Below are positions 7,988 through 17,061 of a stretch of DNA of 64,000 bases, one piece after another. How positions within the stretch are numbered: the stretch's first letter is position 1; every line of letters begins with the position of its first letter. A model generated the notes under the pieces. The model was given only the letters and a program-made list of their open reading frames with translations, did not search any database and had not been told where the DNA came from. The stretch is taken from NCBI GenBank assembly GCA_902521315.1, contig CABYRH010000001.1, positions 186,001 through 250,000 on the forward strand, given 5' to 3'. The DNA comes from an uncultured Alphaproteobacteria bacterium (lineage in GTDB: Bacteria; Pseudomonadota; Alphaproteobacteria; HIMB59; GCA-002718135). The translations under genes were made by a program, and so were the position numbers.

Positions 7988-10513
7988 ATGAATGTATTAA
8001 TTGTTGAATCACCATCAAAAGCAAAGTCTATTAATAAATATTTAGGCTCTGACTTTAAAGTTCTCGCAAGTGTTGGACATGTCCGAGATTTATCAGCAAA
8101 AAATGATGCGATAGATACTGAAAATGATTTCCAAATGAAATGGGAAACCAGTGATCGTGGAAAAAAAGTAATAAAAGAAATAACAGATGCTGCTAAAAAA
8201 TCTGAAAATTTATATCTAGCGACTGACCCCGACCGTGAAGGTGAAGCCATAGCTTGGCATGTAGAAAAACTACTTAGAGATAATTCATCACTTTCAAAAT
8301 TAAATATCCACCGAGTTACATTCAATGAAATAACAAAAAATGCAGTTCTTGATAGTCTTAAAGAGCCAAGAGAAATAGATGAAAATTTAGTTAATGCCTA
8401 TCTTGCAAGAAGAGCGTTAGATTTTCTTGTTGGTTTTACACTTTCTCCAGTGCTATGGAGAAAGTTACCAGGTTCAAAATCAGCGGGTAGAGTTCAATCT
8501 GTTGCCTTAAGAATAATTAGTGAGAGAGAACTTGAAATAGAAAAGTTTATTCCACAGGAATATTGGTCTTTACAAGGCGAGTTTAGAAATAAAGAAGATA
8601 AAATCATTAATTCCAGACTTACAGTTTATGATGGGAATAAAGTAGATAAACTTGATATTAAAAATGAGAGTGAGGCGACAAAAATTTTTAATGATATTAA
8701 AAATTCTACTTTAACTGTTGGAAATATTACGAAAAAAGAAGCTAGAAGAAATCCCTATCCTGCTTTTACTACATCTACAATGCAAATTGAGTCTAGTCGT
8801 AAACTTGGTCTTAGTGCGAGTCAAACAATGCGCACAGCTCAACGCCTTTATGAAGGAACAGATATTAAAGGAGAAACAACTGGCTTAATAACTTATATGC
8901 GGACAGACAGTGTCGTCATGTCAAAAGAAGCTATTAACCAAGTTCGAGGTTTTGTTACTGATAATTATGGTGCAAACTATTTGCCAGAAGCACCAAGAGT
9001 TTATAAATCGAAGGCTAAAAATGCTCAGGAAGCACATGAATGTATTAGACCGACAAATATTTACCTAACACCAAAAGATATTAAGCAATACATTACTTTA
9101 GAAGAATACAAGCTATATGAAATTATTTGGCAAAGAGCGGTAAGTTCACAAATGGCGAGTGCTGTATTAGATCAAGTAGCTGTTGATATTACAAACGAAG
9201 ATAAAAAAATTGTTTTACGAGCAAATGGATCAACAATTAAGTTTCCTGGGATGTATAAAGTTTATCAAGAAGCTAAAGATGATGATAAAGATGAAGAAAA
9301 AGAAACAATTCTTCCTGCCATGAGTGAAGGAGAGAGTTTAAATCTCAAAGAAGTTGAAAAGACACAACATTTCACCTCCCCTCCTCCTCGTTACACCGAA
9401 GCTAGCTTAGTTAAAAAACTTGAAGAACTTGGTATTGGTAGACCATCTACTTATGCTTCTATTATTAAAGTTCTACAAGATAGAGATTATGTAATTTTAG
9501 ATAAAAAACGTTTTAATCCTCATGATAGAGGACGAATAGTATCGATATTTTTAGAGAAATATTTCAATCAATATGTCGAATATGATTTTACTGCTGATCT
9601 TGAAAATCAACTTGATGAAATTTCTGATGGTAAGCTTGATTGGAAAGAAGTTCTGAGAAAATTTTGGGAAACATTCAAACAACTTTGCGATGAAACTGTA
9701 GGCAAATCAAATAGAGAGGTCATAGATGTGTTAGATGAAGCACTAGGTCCGCATTTCTTTCCACCAAATGGAGCAGATGAAAAAAGGAAATGTCCAACCT
9801 GTGATAATGGAAGACTAGGAATTAAAGTTGGAAAGTTTGGAGGATTTATTGGCTGCTCTAATTATCCTGATTGCAAATATACCGTTCAGTTTAATCAATT
9901 AAACGATAAAGATGGCGCTGCACTTAGCGGACCAAAAGAAATTGGCATTTATCCAGAAACAGGTGAAATGATTACTCTTCGAAAAGGTCCTTATGGATTT
10001 TATATGCAAGTTGGTGAAGGGACGAAAGAAAAGAAACCAAAAAGAGTTTCTATTCCTAAAAATTTTGAACCAGATGAAATAGGATTAAATACAGCAATCC
10101 AACTACTTGGCTTACCACGTAAATTAGGATTTCATCCTGAAACAAATAAAACAGTTAGTGCCGGTATTGGAATGTATGGACCATATATTCTTCATGATAA
10201 AAAATATAAAGCTCTAGAAAAAACAGATAATATTCTTGATATTGAACTTGAAAGAGCCATTGAATTAATTGCTAAGCCTACACAGAGAGGTAATGCAACA
10301 TTAAAAACATTTGGAGAGCATCCAACAGAAAAGAAAAATATAACAGCTCATGATGGAAAATTTGGACCATATGTAAAATGTGGAAAAATAAATGCATCAA
10401 TTCTTGGTGATCAAACAATTGATAGCTTAAAACTAGAAGATGCCATTAGGTTAATTGATGAAAGAAAAGCTAAAATGGGTCTCAAAAAAAAGAAAAAAAC
10501 AGTTAAGAATTGA
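7988..10513 (+). CDS. topA: DNA topoisomerase I
   Basis: A type IA topoisomerase of 841 residues from the ATG at 7988. The TOPRIM domain starts with MNVLIVESPSKAKSINKYLG and contains ATDPDREGEAIAWH. The active-site tyrosine is Tyr303 in GLITYMRTDS. A Cys4 zinc motif follows (KCPTCDNGRLG ... GCSNYPDCKY), then glycine-rich C-terminal repeats (KGPYGFYMQ, GMYGPYILH, DGKFGPYVKCG) and a lysine-rich tail. It relaxes negative supercoils. A TTG at 7973 in the same frame is possible but adds only five unconserved residues; a GGGG run ten bases before 7988 can serve as the ribosome binding site. The 65-bp gap after plsY holds no terminator that I can see. Confidence 0.97.
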   Translation: MNVLIVESPSKAKSINKYLGSDFKVLASVGHVRDLSAKNDAIDTENDFQMKWETSDRGKKVIKEITDAAKKSENLYLATDPDREGEAIAWHVEKLLRDNSSLSKLNIHRVTFNEITKNAVLDSLKEPREIDENLVNAYLARRALDFLVGFTLSPVLWRKLPGSKSAGRVQSVALRIISERELEIEKFIPQEYWSLQGEFRNKEDKIINSRLTVYDGNKVDKLDIKNESEATKIFNDIKNSTLTVGNITKKEARRNPYPAFTTSTMQIESSRKLGLSASQTMRTAQRLYEGTDIKGETTGLITYMRTDSVVMSKEAINQVRGFVTDNYGANYLPEAPRVYKSKAKNAQEAHECIRPTNIYLTPKDIKQYITLEEYKLYEIIWQRAVSSQMASAVLDQVAVDITNEDKKIVLRANGSTIKFPGMYKVYQEAKDDDKDEEKETILPAMSEGESLNLKEVEKTQHFTSPPPRYTEASLVKKLEELGIGRPSTYASIIKVLQDRDYVILDKKRFNPHDRGRIVSIFLEKYFNQYVEYDFTADLENQLDEISDGKLDWKEVLRKFWETFKQLCDETVGKSNREVIDVLDEALGPHFFPPNGADEKRKCPTCDNGRLGIKVGKFGGFIGCSNYPDCKYTVQFNQLNDKDGAALSGPKEIGIYPETGEMITLRKGPYGFYMQVGEGTKEKKPKRVSIPKNFEPDEIGLNTAIQLLGLPRKLGFHPETNKTVSAGIGMYGPYILHDKKYKALEKTDNILDIELERAIELIAKPTQRGNATLKTFGEHPTEKKNITAHDGKFGPYVKCGKINASILGDQTIDSLKLEDAIRLIDERKAKMGLKKKKKTVKN

Positions 10514-10543
10514 ATTAAGCTGAAATAGTTTTAAATAGAGAAT

Positions 10544-11866
10544 ATGGCAAAAAATATATCTCTATCAACAATCAAAACTTTCAAAAATAAATTTTTAAGA
10601 AATAATAAAAATACAGCATCAAGAAATGCATTAATTAAAAATGATTTAGCTAATGTTGCACTCAATTGGGAAAACTTTAGTCAAATCAATCATAATTTTT
10701 CTAATCTAATAAAAAAAGAACTACCTGCAACAAACCAAATGGCATCAGGAAGATGTTGGGGATTTGCAGGATTAAATCTTATGCGTTTGCAAGTTGTTGA
10801 TAGCCTTGAATTAAATACATTTGAGTTTTCACAAAATTATTTCATGTTTTGGGATAAGTTAGAGAAAGCGAACTATTTTTTAGAGAATATTATCAAATCA
10901 AGAGATGAATCATATGAAAGCAGATTAATTACTCATCTTTTAAAAGCACCTGTTCAAGATGGCGGACAGTGGGATATGTTTGTAAACTTAATTAATAAGT
11001 ACGGTGCAGTACCTAAAGACGTAATGCCTGAAACAAATCATAGTAGTAAATCTGGTGCCATGAATTATATTCTTACTCACAAACTAAGAGAGTTTGCTTC
11101 TATACTAAGAAAGAAACCAGCAAAAAATTCTGCATCGCTTAAAAAAGATATGATGGAAACAATCTATAATTTACTGGCAATGTTTCTTGGTCAACCACCA
11201 GATGTTATCAATTGGTCTACAAGAAATAAAGATAATAGACATATTGTCATTTCAGATATGACACCGATTGATTTCTGCAAAAAATATGCAGATATCAATA
11301 TTAAAGATAAAGTTTGCTTAATTCACGCTCCGATGAGCAATAAAAAATTTAATACAATGTACACAGTTGAATATCTTGGTAACGTTGTTGAAGGACAAAT
11401 TATTAAATATCTTAATGTAGATATTAAAGAATTAAAAAAATCAGCAATGGACTCTATAAAAAACAATGAAGCTGTATGGTTTGGTTGTGACGTTGGTAAA
11501 CGTTTTAGTCGTGATATGGGTGTCCTTGATATGGGCATTTACGACTATGAAAATGTCTTTCAAACTTCATTTAAAATGAATAAACAGACACGTTTAGAGT
11601 ACGGTGATAGTGAAATGACTCATGCCATGCTTTTAACGGGAGTCGATATTAAAAAAAGAAATTCAACTAAATGGAAAATTGAAAATAGCTGGGGAACAAA
11701 AAGTGGCAATCAAGGGTATATGATGATGACTGATGAATGGTTTGAAGAATATACCTATGAAGTTGTCATTGATAAAAAATATCTTAACAAAAGACTTCTA
11801 AAATACTTAGATATGGAACCAGTAGCGCTAGCACCTTGGGATCCAATGGGTGCTTTAGCTAGATAA
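10544..11866 (+). CDS. pepC: C1B-family cysteine aminopeptidase (PepC / bleomycin hydrolase)
   Basis: A 440-residue papain-fold peptidase. The catalytic residues are visible: Gln65 and Cys71 in NQMASGRCWGF, His360 in MTHAMLLTG, and Asn381 in KIENSWG. Length and content match bacterial PepC, a homohexameric aminopeptidase whose C-terminal arm reaches into the active site. The C-terminus here is APWDPMGALAR, close to the GALA-type arm of the family with one extra Arg. It has no signal peptide, so it should be cytosolic and act on peptides from protein turnover or uptake. It starts 30 bp after topA. The family is more familiar in Firmicutes and Bacteroidota than in alphaproteobacteria, so acquisition by transfer is possible but untested. 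Confidence 0.93.
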   Translation: MAKNISLSTIKTFKNKFLRNNKNTASRNALIKNDLANVALNWENFSQINHNFSNLIKKELPATNQMASGRCWGFAGLNLMRLQVVDSLELNTFEFSQNYFMFWDKLEKANYFLENIIKSRDESYESRLITHLLKAPVQDGGQWDMFVNLINKYGAVPKDVMPETNHSSKSGAMNYILTHKLREFASILRKKPAKNSASLKKDMMETIYNLLAMFLGQPPDVINWSTRNKDNRHIVISDMTPIDFCKKYADINIKDKVCLIHAPMSNKKFNTMYTVEYLGNVVEGQIIKYLNVDIKELKKSAMDSIKNNEAVWFGCDVGKRFSRDMGVLDMGIYDYENVFQTSFKMNKQTRLEYGDSEMTHAMLLTGVDIKKRNSTKWKIENSWGTKSGNQGYMMMTDEWFEEYTYEVVIDKKYLNKRLLKYLDMEPVALAPWDPMGALAR

Positions 11867-11867
11867 A

Positions 11868-12095
11868 TTGAATAAAGATAACGCATCTAAAATTTGGAAG
11901 TTAATTCAAGAAACAGGCGACTTTTTAAAAGGAAAATTACCTGATCACCCTAATCATCCAAAGGGTAGAAATCCTTATGCTCATGTTGCTTTAGAAGTAA
12001 AAAATCATTTTGGTATGACCTATAAAGATATTCCTGATGAAAAATTCAATGAAGTTATTAATTATCTTGAAGAGTTAAAATCTAATCCTGAGTAG
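11868..12095 (+). CDS. Small conserved-looking protein of unknown function
   Basis: A 75-residue protein starting with TTG at 11868, one base after the pepC stop, with no ATG available nearby. It has a helical N-terminus, a Pro/His-rich centre LPDHPNHPKGRNPYAHVA, then FGMTYKDIPDEKF and a final helix. The RNPYAHVA...FG...YKDIP pattern distantly recalls the C-terminal ORF6C domain of phage-type proteins; this is weak and from memory. The close spacing suggests translational coupling to pepC. Its end overlaps the convergent MFS gene by 14 bp. The function is unknown; the clear composition and patterned residues argue that it is real. Confidence 0.55.
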   Translation: MNKDNASKIWKLIQETGDFLKGKLPDHPNHPKGRNPYAHVALEVKNHFGMTYKDIPDEKFNEVINYLEELKSNPE

Positions 12096-13263
12096 CTATT
12101 CTTTTATTACCCTGAATGGGTAAGAAGATAATAAAAATTGAAACTATGGCCATCATTATTGCATTAATTAAAAACAAATAAGTAAATTCTAAAGTTATGG
12201 AATATATTTCTGAAATTAAGAATACCGAAATTGGTCCTGACCCAAATGCAAGAATAAACTTAATTCCATATACAACACCATGATACTTTTGGGGTGTAAA
12301 TTTCCCAAGTAGGAGATTTTCTGTAGGCAGAATACTTGCATTAAATACGGCAGCTAGAACACATAACACTACTAAAGAGTAACCAGATATGTAAGCTATA
12401 CCAAGATAACACGGAAACTGAAGAAATATACCAATTAAGTAAATGGTTTTTAAATTAAATCGATCAGCAAGTAGGCCTCCAACAAATGTTGTAGCTCCAG
12501 AAATAAAATAGATAATTGCTATCATAAATCCAATTTGAATTGAGCTTGTGTTACCAATTCGTATTTCAAATACTTTTGGTAAGGCTGTTTGTGTATTGTG
12601 AAAAGATAATCCAAGGGCAAACATTGATAAAAGCATGATTAGTGCAATTAAAATCATTTCATTTCTTGAATGATCTTCCTGATCATTTTTAATAAAATAA
12701 TTTTTATAAGATATTTTATCAATAAAGATTAAGTAAATTAGAAATAATCCAATAATAATAGATATTAGACCAGGCAATATAAAAGCTAATTGCCAATTTA
12801 GTAATTCTGTTAGAGTACCAGCCACAAATGCTCCGGATCCTATCCCTACCCCGCCAAAAATACCATTTACACCAAGCGCTCTTCCCTGTTTGTTTGCCGC
12901 ATGAATCACCCAAGGAATTCCTACAGGATGATAAATTGAACAGAAAAGTCCAAGAAGTGATAAAGAAAAAAATAAAAAAGAAACTGATGTGCTTAAACCA
13001 CATAATATGGAAGCTAATCCCATTCCAATAAACATAATTGTCATAGTTCCTGAACGAGACCATTTATCACTTAACCAGCCAAAAGGAATTGCTCCTAAAC
13101 CAATTAGTAGAGCTCCAAGAGACCATAATCTAATTAATTGATCGTAAGAAATATTCCATTCTTTTTCTATCGTCAGAACGATTACAAAATAAAATGCTGC
13201 AAACATATGCATGAGAGCATGACCTATTGATGAAAATAGGAGTGTATAAAAAGTATTATTCAA
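12082..13263 (-). CDS. Major facilitator superfamily transporter
   Basis: A 393-residue inner-membrane protein with about twelve hydrophobic helices and a loop 2-3 motif GWLSDKWSRSG typical of the MFS. The N-terminal SSIGHALMHMFAAFYFV and the later IYHPVGIPWVIHAANKQGRALGV region resemble the fosmidomycin-resistance/NarK-like branch, where the IYHP segment is common. The substrate cannot be deduced. It overlaps msrB by 8 bp on the same strand, so it is probably the distal gene of a run that includes msrB and the EamA transporter. Its end overlaps the convergent small gene by 14 bp. Confidence 0.88.
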   Translation of the reverse strand: MNNTFYTLLFSSIGHALMHMFAAFYFVIVLTIEKEWNISYDQLIRLWSLGALLIGLGAIPFGWLSDKWSRSGTMTIMFIGMGLASILCGLSTSVSFLFFSLSLLGLFCSIYHPVGIPWVIHAANKQGRALGVNGIFGGVGIGSGAFVAGTLTELLNWQLAFILPGLISIIIGLFLIYLIFIDKISYKNYFIKNDQEDHSRNEMILIALIMLLSMFALGLSFHNTQTALPKVFEIRIGNTSSIQIGFMIAIIYFISGATTFVGGLLADRFNLKTIYLIGIFLQFPCYLGIAYISGYSLVVLCVLAAVFNASILPTENLLLGKFTPQKYHGVVYGIKFILAFGSGPISVFLISEIYSITLEFTYLFLINAIMMAIVSIFIIFLPIQGNKRIATQD

Positions 13264-13651
13264 ACTCTTCGTAATTAATAGAAAGAGAATTTACACAGTA
13301 TCTTTTGCCAGTAGGCTCTGGACCGTCATCAAAGACATGGCCTAAATGAGCATCGCATTTGGCACACATAATTTCAATACGCACCATTCCATGAGATCTA
13401 TCAGTCTCTGTTTTAATTGCTTCAGGTGATATTTGTTCAAAAAAACTTGGCCATCCACAATAAGAATCATATTTTGTAGAACTATTAAATAATTCATTAC
13501 CACAGCATTTACATTTAAAAATACCGCCATTAATAATTTCAAAATTTTTACCAGAAAAAGGTGGTTCTGTTCCCTTTTGTCTTGTTACGTAATATTCATC
13601 TTCTGTGAGAAGAGATTTCCATTCCTGATCAGTTTTGACTATTTTATTCAT
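13256..13651 (-). CDS. msrB: Peptide-methionine (R)-S-oxide reductase
   Basis: A 131-residue MsrB. Two zinc-binding pairs are seen: Cys47/Cys50 in FKCKCCGNELF and Cys96/Cys99 in MCAKCDAHLGHVF. The catalytic Cys119 lies in RYCVNSLS, and GWPSFF is the usual substrate-pocket motif. It reduces the R-epimer of methionine sulfoxide in oxidised proteins using thioredoxin. Cys65, between the pairs, may act as the resolving cysteine. It overlaps the MFS gene by 8 bp and the upstream EamA gene by 8 bp. MsrA is not in the window. Confidence 0.96.
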   Translation of the reverse strand: MNKIVKTDQEWKSLLTEDEYYVTRQKGTEPPFSGKNFEIINGGIFKCKCCGNELFNSSTKYDSYCGWPSFFEQISPEAIKTETDRSHGMVRIEIMCAKCDAHLGHVFDDGPEPTGKRYCVNSLSINYEEFE

Positions 13652-14543
13652 TTTTAAATCTTATATTAGATAATATAATTCCTGTAATTATAAAAAAAAC
13701 ACCTACAATATGAAATATTGCAAAACTCTCATTTAAAAAAGTTATTGCCCAAATTGCAGCAAAGACAGGTATAAAGTGTAAAAATAAACCAGCTCTATTT
13801 GGTCCAATTAAATAGACACCCTTATTCCAAGCAAAATAAGCAGCAATACTTGCAAAGATAGCAACATAAATAATAATGAAAAAGTCATAAGAAGATGAAA
13901 GTAAAAATGTACCATTGAAAGATTCAAAAAGATAAAATGGAATAATAAAAAATAAGCCAATAATAATCATTACTTCTAAGCTTGCTAGTTGAGGAATTGA
14001 TGTATCCATCTTTTTTAACAGCACAGAATATAAACACCAAGATATTACGGCGGCAAACATCCATATATCTCCAATAGTAAAATTTAAAGTATATAAATTA
14101 TTTAAGTTTCCTTTTAAAATTATAGCTAAAGCACCTAATAAAGATAAAATTATGCCAATTAATTGAAGTTTTGAGATTTTAGTTCGAAATATTAGCCAAG
14201 AAAAACCAATCATAATTACTGGTGCAGTAGATGCCATTATAGTAGAATTTAAAACTAAAGTAGTCTGTAATGAAATATATGTAAAAGAGTTAAATATTGT
14301 AACACTTAAAATACTTAACGTGGTCATTAGTAAAAAGTTTTCTTTGTAATAATTTAAATTTCCCAAAATACTTTTAAGGGTGAAAGGTAGTAGTAAAAGC
14401 AAAGCTAAAGACCATCTAAAAAAACTTAATTTAAATGGTGAAAGATCAGTTATGTGAGCAACTTTTCCAAAAAAAAAATTTCCTGACCAAAATAAAGAAG
14501 AGGATGTTAACAATATGATTGCTAACATTAAGTTTCTTGACAT
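13644..14543 (-). CDS. EamA-family (DMT) transporter
   Basis: A 299-residue membrane protein with ten predicted helices in two EamA repeats (about residues 8-140 and 155-295). The first repeat has WSGNFFFGK and LSFFRWSLALLLLLP, and the second starts IGDIWMFAAVISWCLYSVLLKK; both are typical of drug/metabolite exporters such as RhaT/YdcZ-like proteins. Substrates in this family are usually amino acids or other metabolites and cannot be assigned here. It directly follows the dehydrogenase gene on the minus strand with no gap (14543/14544) and overlaps msrB by 8 bp. Confidence 0.9.
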   Translation of the reverse strand: MSRNLMLAIILLTSSSLFWSGNFFFGKVAHITDLSPFKLSFFRWSLALLLLLPFTLKSILGNLNYYKENFLLMTTLSILSVTIFNSFTYISLQTTLVLNSTIMASTAPVIMIGFSWLIFRTKISKLQLIGIILSLLGALAIILKGNLNNLYTLNFTIGDIWMFAAVISWCLYSVLLKKMDTSIPQLASLEVMIIIGLFFIIPFYLFESFNGTFLLSSSYDFFIIIYVAIFASIAAYFAWNKGVYLIGPNRAGLFLHFIPVFAAIWAITFLNESFAIFHIVGVFFIITGIILSNIRFKNE

Positions 14544-15416
14544 TTATTTATCTAAAAGTGTCATGAGGGATGAAGTATCAAACCTATTGCCACCATTTTT
14601 TTGTACTTCTTCATAATATTTATCAACAATTTTTGTAACAGGAAGCATTGCTCCATTTTTGCTGGCTTCGTTAAAACAAATTGATAAATCCTTGCGCATC
14701 CAATCAACTGCAAAACCATAATCAAATTTGCCATCGAGCATAGTTCTATATCTATTTTCCATTTGCCATGATTGAGCTGCACCCTTTGATATAACGCTAA
14801 GAACCTTTTCCATATCTACATTCGATTTTTTTCCAAAAGCCATTGCTTCAGATAAACCTTGAACTAATCCCGCAATACAAATTTGATTTATCATTTTAGC
14901 TATTTGACCTGATCCAGATGGACCTATAAGTTCAATGGCTTTACCATAAGATGCGAGAACTGGCTTAACAGTATTATAATCTTTTTCATCACCACCAATC
15001 ATAATAGAAAGAACACCATTTTCTGCTCCAGCCTGACCACCAGATACAGGAGCGTCAAGAAAACTTAATTTTTTATCTTTAAGTTTTTGATAATAATTTC
15101 TTGCTATCTCTGCAGAAGCTGTTGTGTGATCAACAATAATTGATCCCTCAGCTACATTTGAAAGAATTCCACCTTCACCTTCCATCACTTCAATAATATC
15201 TTCATCACGTCCAACACACATAAAAACAATTTCAGAATTTTGAGAAGCTTCACCAGGAGTTTTAGCCATGCTTCCTTTGTACTTTTCTACCCATTTTTCT
15301 GCTTTAACTGTTGTTCTATTATAAACAGTTACATTATAACCATTGTTTTGAAGATGGCCTGCCATTGGGTAACCCATTACTCCTAAGCCAATAAAAGAAA
15401 CATTTTTAATACTCAT
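14544..15416 (-). CDS. NAD(P)-dependent 3-hydroxyisobutyrate dehydrogenase-family oxidoreductase
   Basis: A 290-residue beta-hydroxyacid dehydrogenase. The Rossmann motif FIGLGVMGYPMAGHL is at residues 8-22, the substrate signature DAPVSGGQAGAENG at 121-134, and the catalytic Lys174 in KMINQICIAG. Members reduce or oxidise 3-hydroxyisobutyrate, tartronate semialdehyde, 4-hydroxybutyrate or similar; the sequence alone does not settle which. It shares one base with the phosphatase gene at 15416 and abuts the EamA gene, so it belongs to a compact minus-strand run. The neighbours give no pathway link. Confidence 0.9.
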   Translation of the reverse strand: MSIKNVSFIGLGVMGYPMAGHLQNNGYNVTVYNRTTVKAEKWVEKYKGSMAKTPGEASQNSEIVFMCVGRDEDIIEVMEGEGGILSNVAEGSIIVDHTTASAEIARNYYQKLKDKKLSFLDAPVSGGQAGAENGVLSIMIGGDEKDYNTVKPVLASYGKAIELIGPSGSGQIAKMINQICIAGLVQGLSEAMAFGKKSNVDMEKVLSVISKGAAQSWQMENRYRTMLDGKFDYGFAVDWMRKDLSICFNEASKNGAMLPVTKIVDKYYEEVQKNGGNRFDTSSLMTLLDK

Positions 15417-16219
15417 TAATATTCTCCTATTTTTTCTAAAATTTTAAAATTCAAATCTTCTGAATTACTAACAATTAAATTCTTATTCTTTTTTGTAAAG
15501 TCATATTTATTTTTATCAAAATCTATATCAGAACCTCCCGCTTCTCTGACAAAAAGAATACCTGGAATATGATCCCAGGGAGATAATTTTGATAAAATAG
15601 CAAAATTTCTAATGCCAATACCTATATCTATATATTCAAAACCAATACATCTATAAGAGTTAACTTCTTTAAATATGTTTTTAAATATTTTTAACTTATC
15701 TTTAAATCCTGGTTCCCAATACTTTGTGCTTATCGATCCTATAGTTTCTTCAATTATATTTATTTCTTTTGTGATAATTTTATTATTATTGATATAAGCA
15801 CCTTCATTTACAATTGCTGAACACATAATTTTATCTAATGGTTTATATATCCAAGAACGTAAAATTTTTTCTTTAAATGTTAAGGCTATCATAATTGCAA
15901 ATTTATTTCTACCATTAGCAAAATTTGTTGTTCCATCTATTGGGTCAACAGTCCAACAATATGCATCTTCATTATAAAAATTTAATATATTTTCATTTCT
16001 AGAATATTCTTCTTCACCTATAAAATTTGAAGTAGGTAAGATTTTTAACAAATTTTTTTTTAATTCTTTTTCTGCCTCTATGTCAGCTGCTGTTACTAAA
16101 TCAGATCCATTTTTATAATTAATGTCATCGTCTGATAAATTTTTAAATTTTGGTAAGATAATATTTTGACTTACGTTAAAACAAATATCCTCTATGTCCT
16201 CTTGCTTTATATTATCCAT
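15416..16219 (-). CDS. Inositol monophosphatase-family phosphatase
   Basis: A 267-residue enzyme of the Mg-dependent, lithium-sensitive phosphatase fold. Metal-binding motifs are GEEE (68-71), DPIDGTTNFANG (92-103) and the C-terminal PWDHIPGILFVREAGG. Family members include SuhB, CysQ and histidinol-phosphatase HisN. An alphaproteobacterial HisN-type role is possible, but the sequence does not decide. It overlaps the aminotransferase gene by 8 bp and shares one base with the dehydrogenase start. The Lys-rich C-terminal third (FDKNKYDFTKKNKNLIV) fits the base bias of this genome. Confidence 0.87.
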   Translation of the reverse strand: MDNIKQEDIEDICFNVSQNIILPKFKNLSDDDINYKNGSDLVTAADIEAEKELKKNLLKILPTSNFIGEEEYSRNENILNFYNEDAYCWTVDPIDGTTNFANGRNKFAIMIALTFKEKILRSWIYKPLDKIMCSAIVNEGAYINNNKIITKEINIIEETIGSISTKYWEPGFKDKLKIFKNIFKEVNSYRCIGFEYIDIGIGIRNFAILSKLSPWDHIPGILFVREAGGSDIDFDKNKYDFTKKNKNLIVSNSEDLNFKILEKIGEY

Positions 16220-17057
16220 TTATACATGCTTCGGTATACATTTCTGCTAGTTTCAATGTGATATTACCAATTTTACCATTATTAATTTTTTTATTATCAA
16301 TTTTTAAAATAGGAGTAATAAAACTTCCAGAGCTTGTTAAGAAAACTTCATCAGCATTAATTAATTGCTTTTGGGTAAATTGTTTTTCTATTAGTTTAAG
16401 TTTAGTTTTTTTTATAATTTTTAAAAGAGATGTTCTAGTTACTCCTTTTAAAATATCAGAATTAGCTGGATGAGTTATTAAATTATTTCTTTTAATAATC
16501 CAAATATTAGAAGATGTACCCTCAGTTACTTTTCCATTTTGTATTAAAATTGCCTCATAAGCATTTTTCTTTTTGGCCATATTTGCTGCTATAATATTTG
16601 GAAGTAAATTTACTGTTTTGATATCACGTCTTTTCCATCGAAGATCTTGATATGTAATTGTATTTACCCCTACAAATTTTTTTCCAGGTAAATTAAAGCT
16701 TTTATTTCTTGTGTATACAATCAAAGTTGGGTTTAAATTTTTTTGATATTTGTGTTCTCTAAATTGAATACCTCTTGTAATTTGTAAATAAATTATACCA
16801 TTAGTTGTTTTATTTTTCTTTATTAGATTGAGAAAAATATTATTTAAGTTTTTTTTATTAATTGTAAATTTAATTTCTAATTCACGAAGAGAATATTTTA
16901 ATCTCTTGAGATGAAAATCTAAATCAATAAAATTTTTATCTAAAACTGCGATAACTTCATAAACACTATCTGCGAATTGTAATCCCCTATCCTCTATATG
17001 AATTTTTGCTAATTTAAAATTTACAAATTTGTTATTTATATAAGCAAAATTTGGCAT
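16212..17057 (-). CDS. Class IV PLP aminotransferase, D-amino-acid transaminase type
   Basis: A 281-residue fold-type IV aminotransferase. It begins with FAYINNKFVNF and IEDRGLQFADSVYEV, typical of D-alanine transaminases. The PLP-binding lysine is probably Lys147 in RRDIKTVNLLPN, and TEGTSSNIWII is the conserved phosphate-binding segment. D-amino-acid transaminase makes D-glutamate or D-alanine for peptidoglycan or degrades D-amino acids; branched-chain and aminodeoxychorismate relatives are less likely given the DIK-x-x-NLLPN motif. It overlaps the phosphatase gene by 8 bp and lies 4 bp after trkA. Confidence 0.85.
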   Translation of the reverse strand: MPNFAYINNKFVNFKLAKIHIEDRGLQFADSVYEVIAVLDKNFIDLDFHLKRLKYSLRELEIKFTINKKNLNNIFLNLIKKNKTTNGIIYLQITRGIQFREHKYQKNLNPTLIVYTRNKSFNLPGKKFVGVNTITYQDLRWKRRDIKTVNLLPNIIAANMAKKKNAYEAILIQNGKVTEGTSSNIWIIKRNNLITHPANSDILKGVTRTSLLKIIKKTKLKLIEKQFTQKQLINADEVFLTSSGSFITPILKIDNKKINNGKIGNITLKLAEMYTEACING

Positions 17058-17061
17058 TAAA

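Noticed and set aside
12719-13063. 114-residue frame rich in Trp/Tyr/Phe inside the MFS gene
   Set aside because: Same strand, different frame from an obvious twelve-helix transporter; the composition reflects frame-shifted hydrophobic codons.
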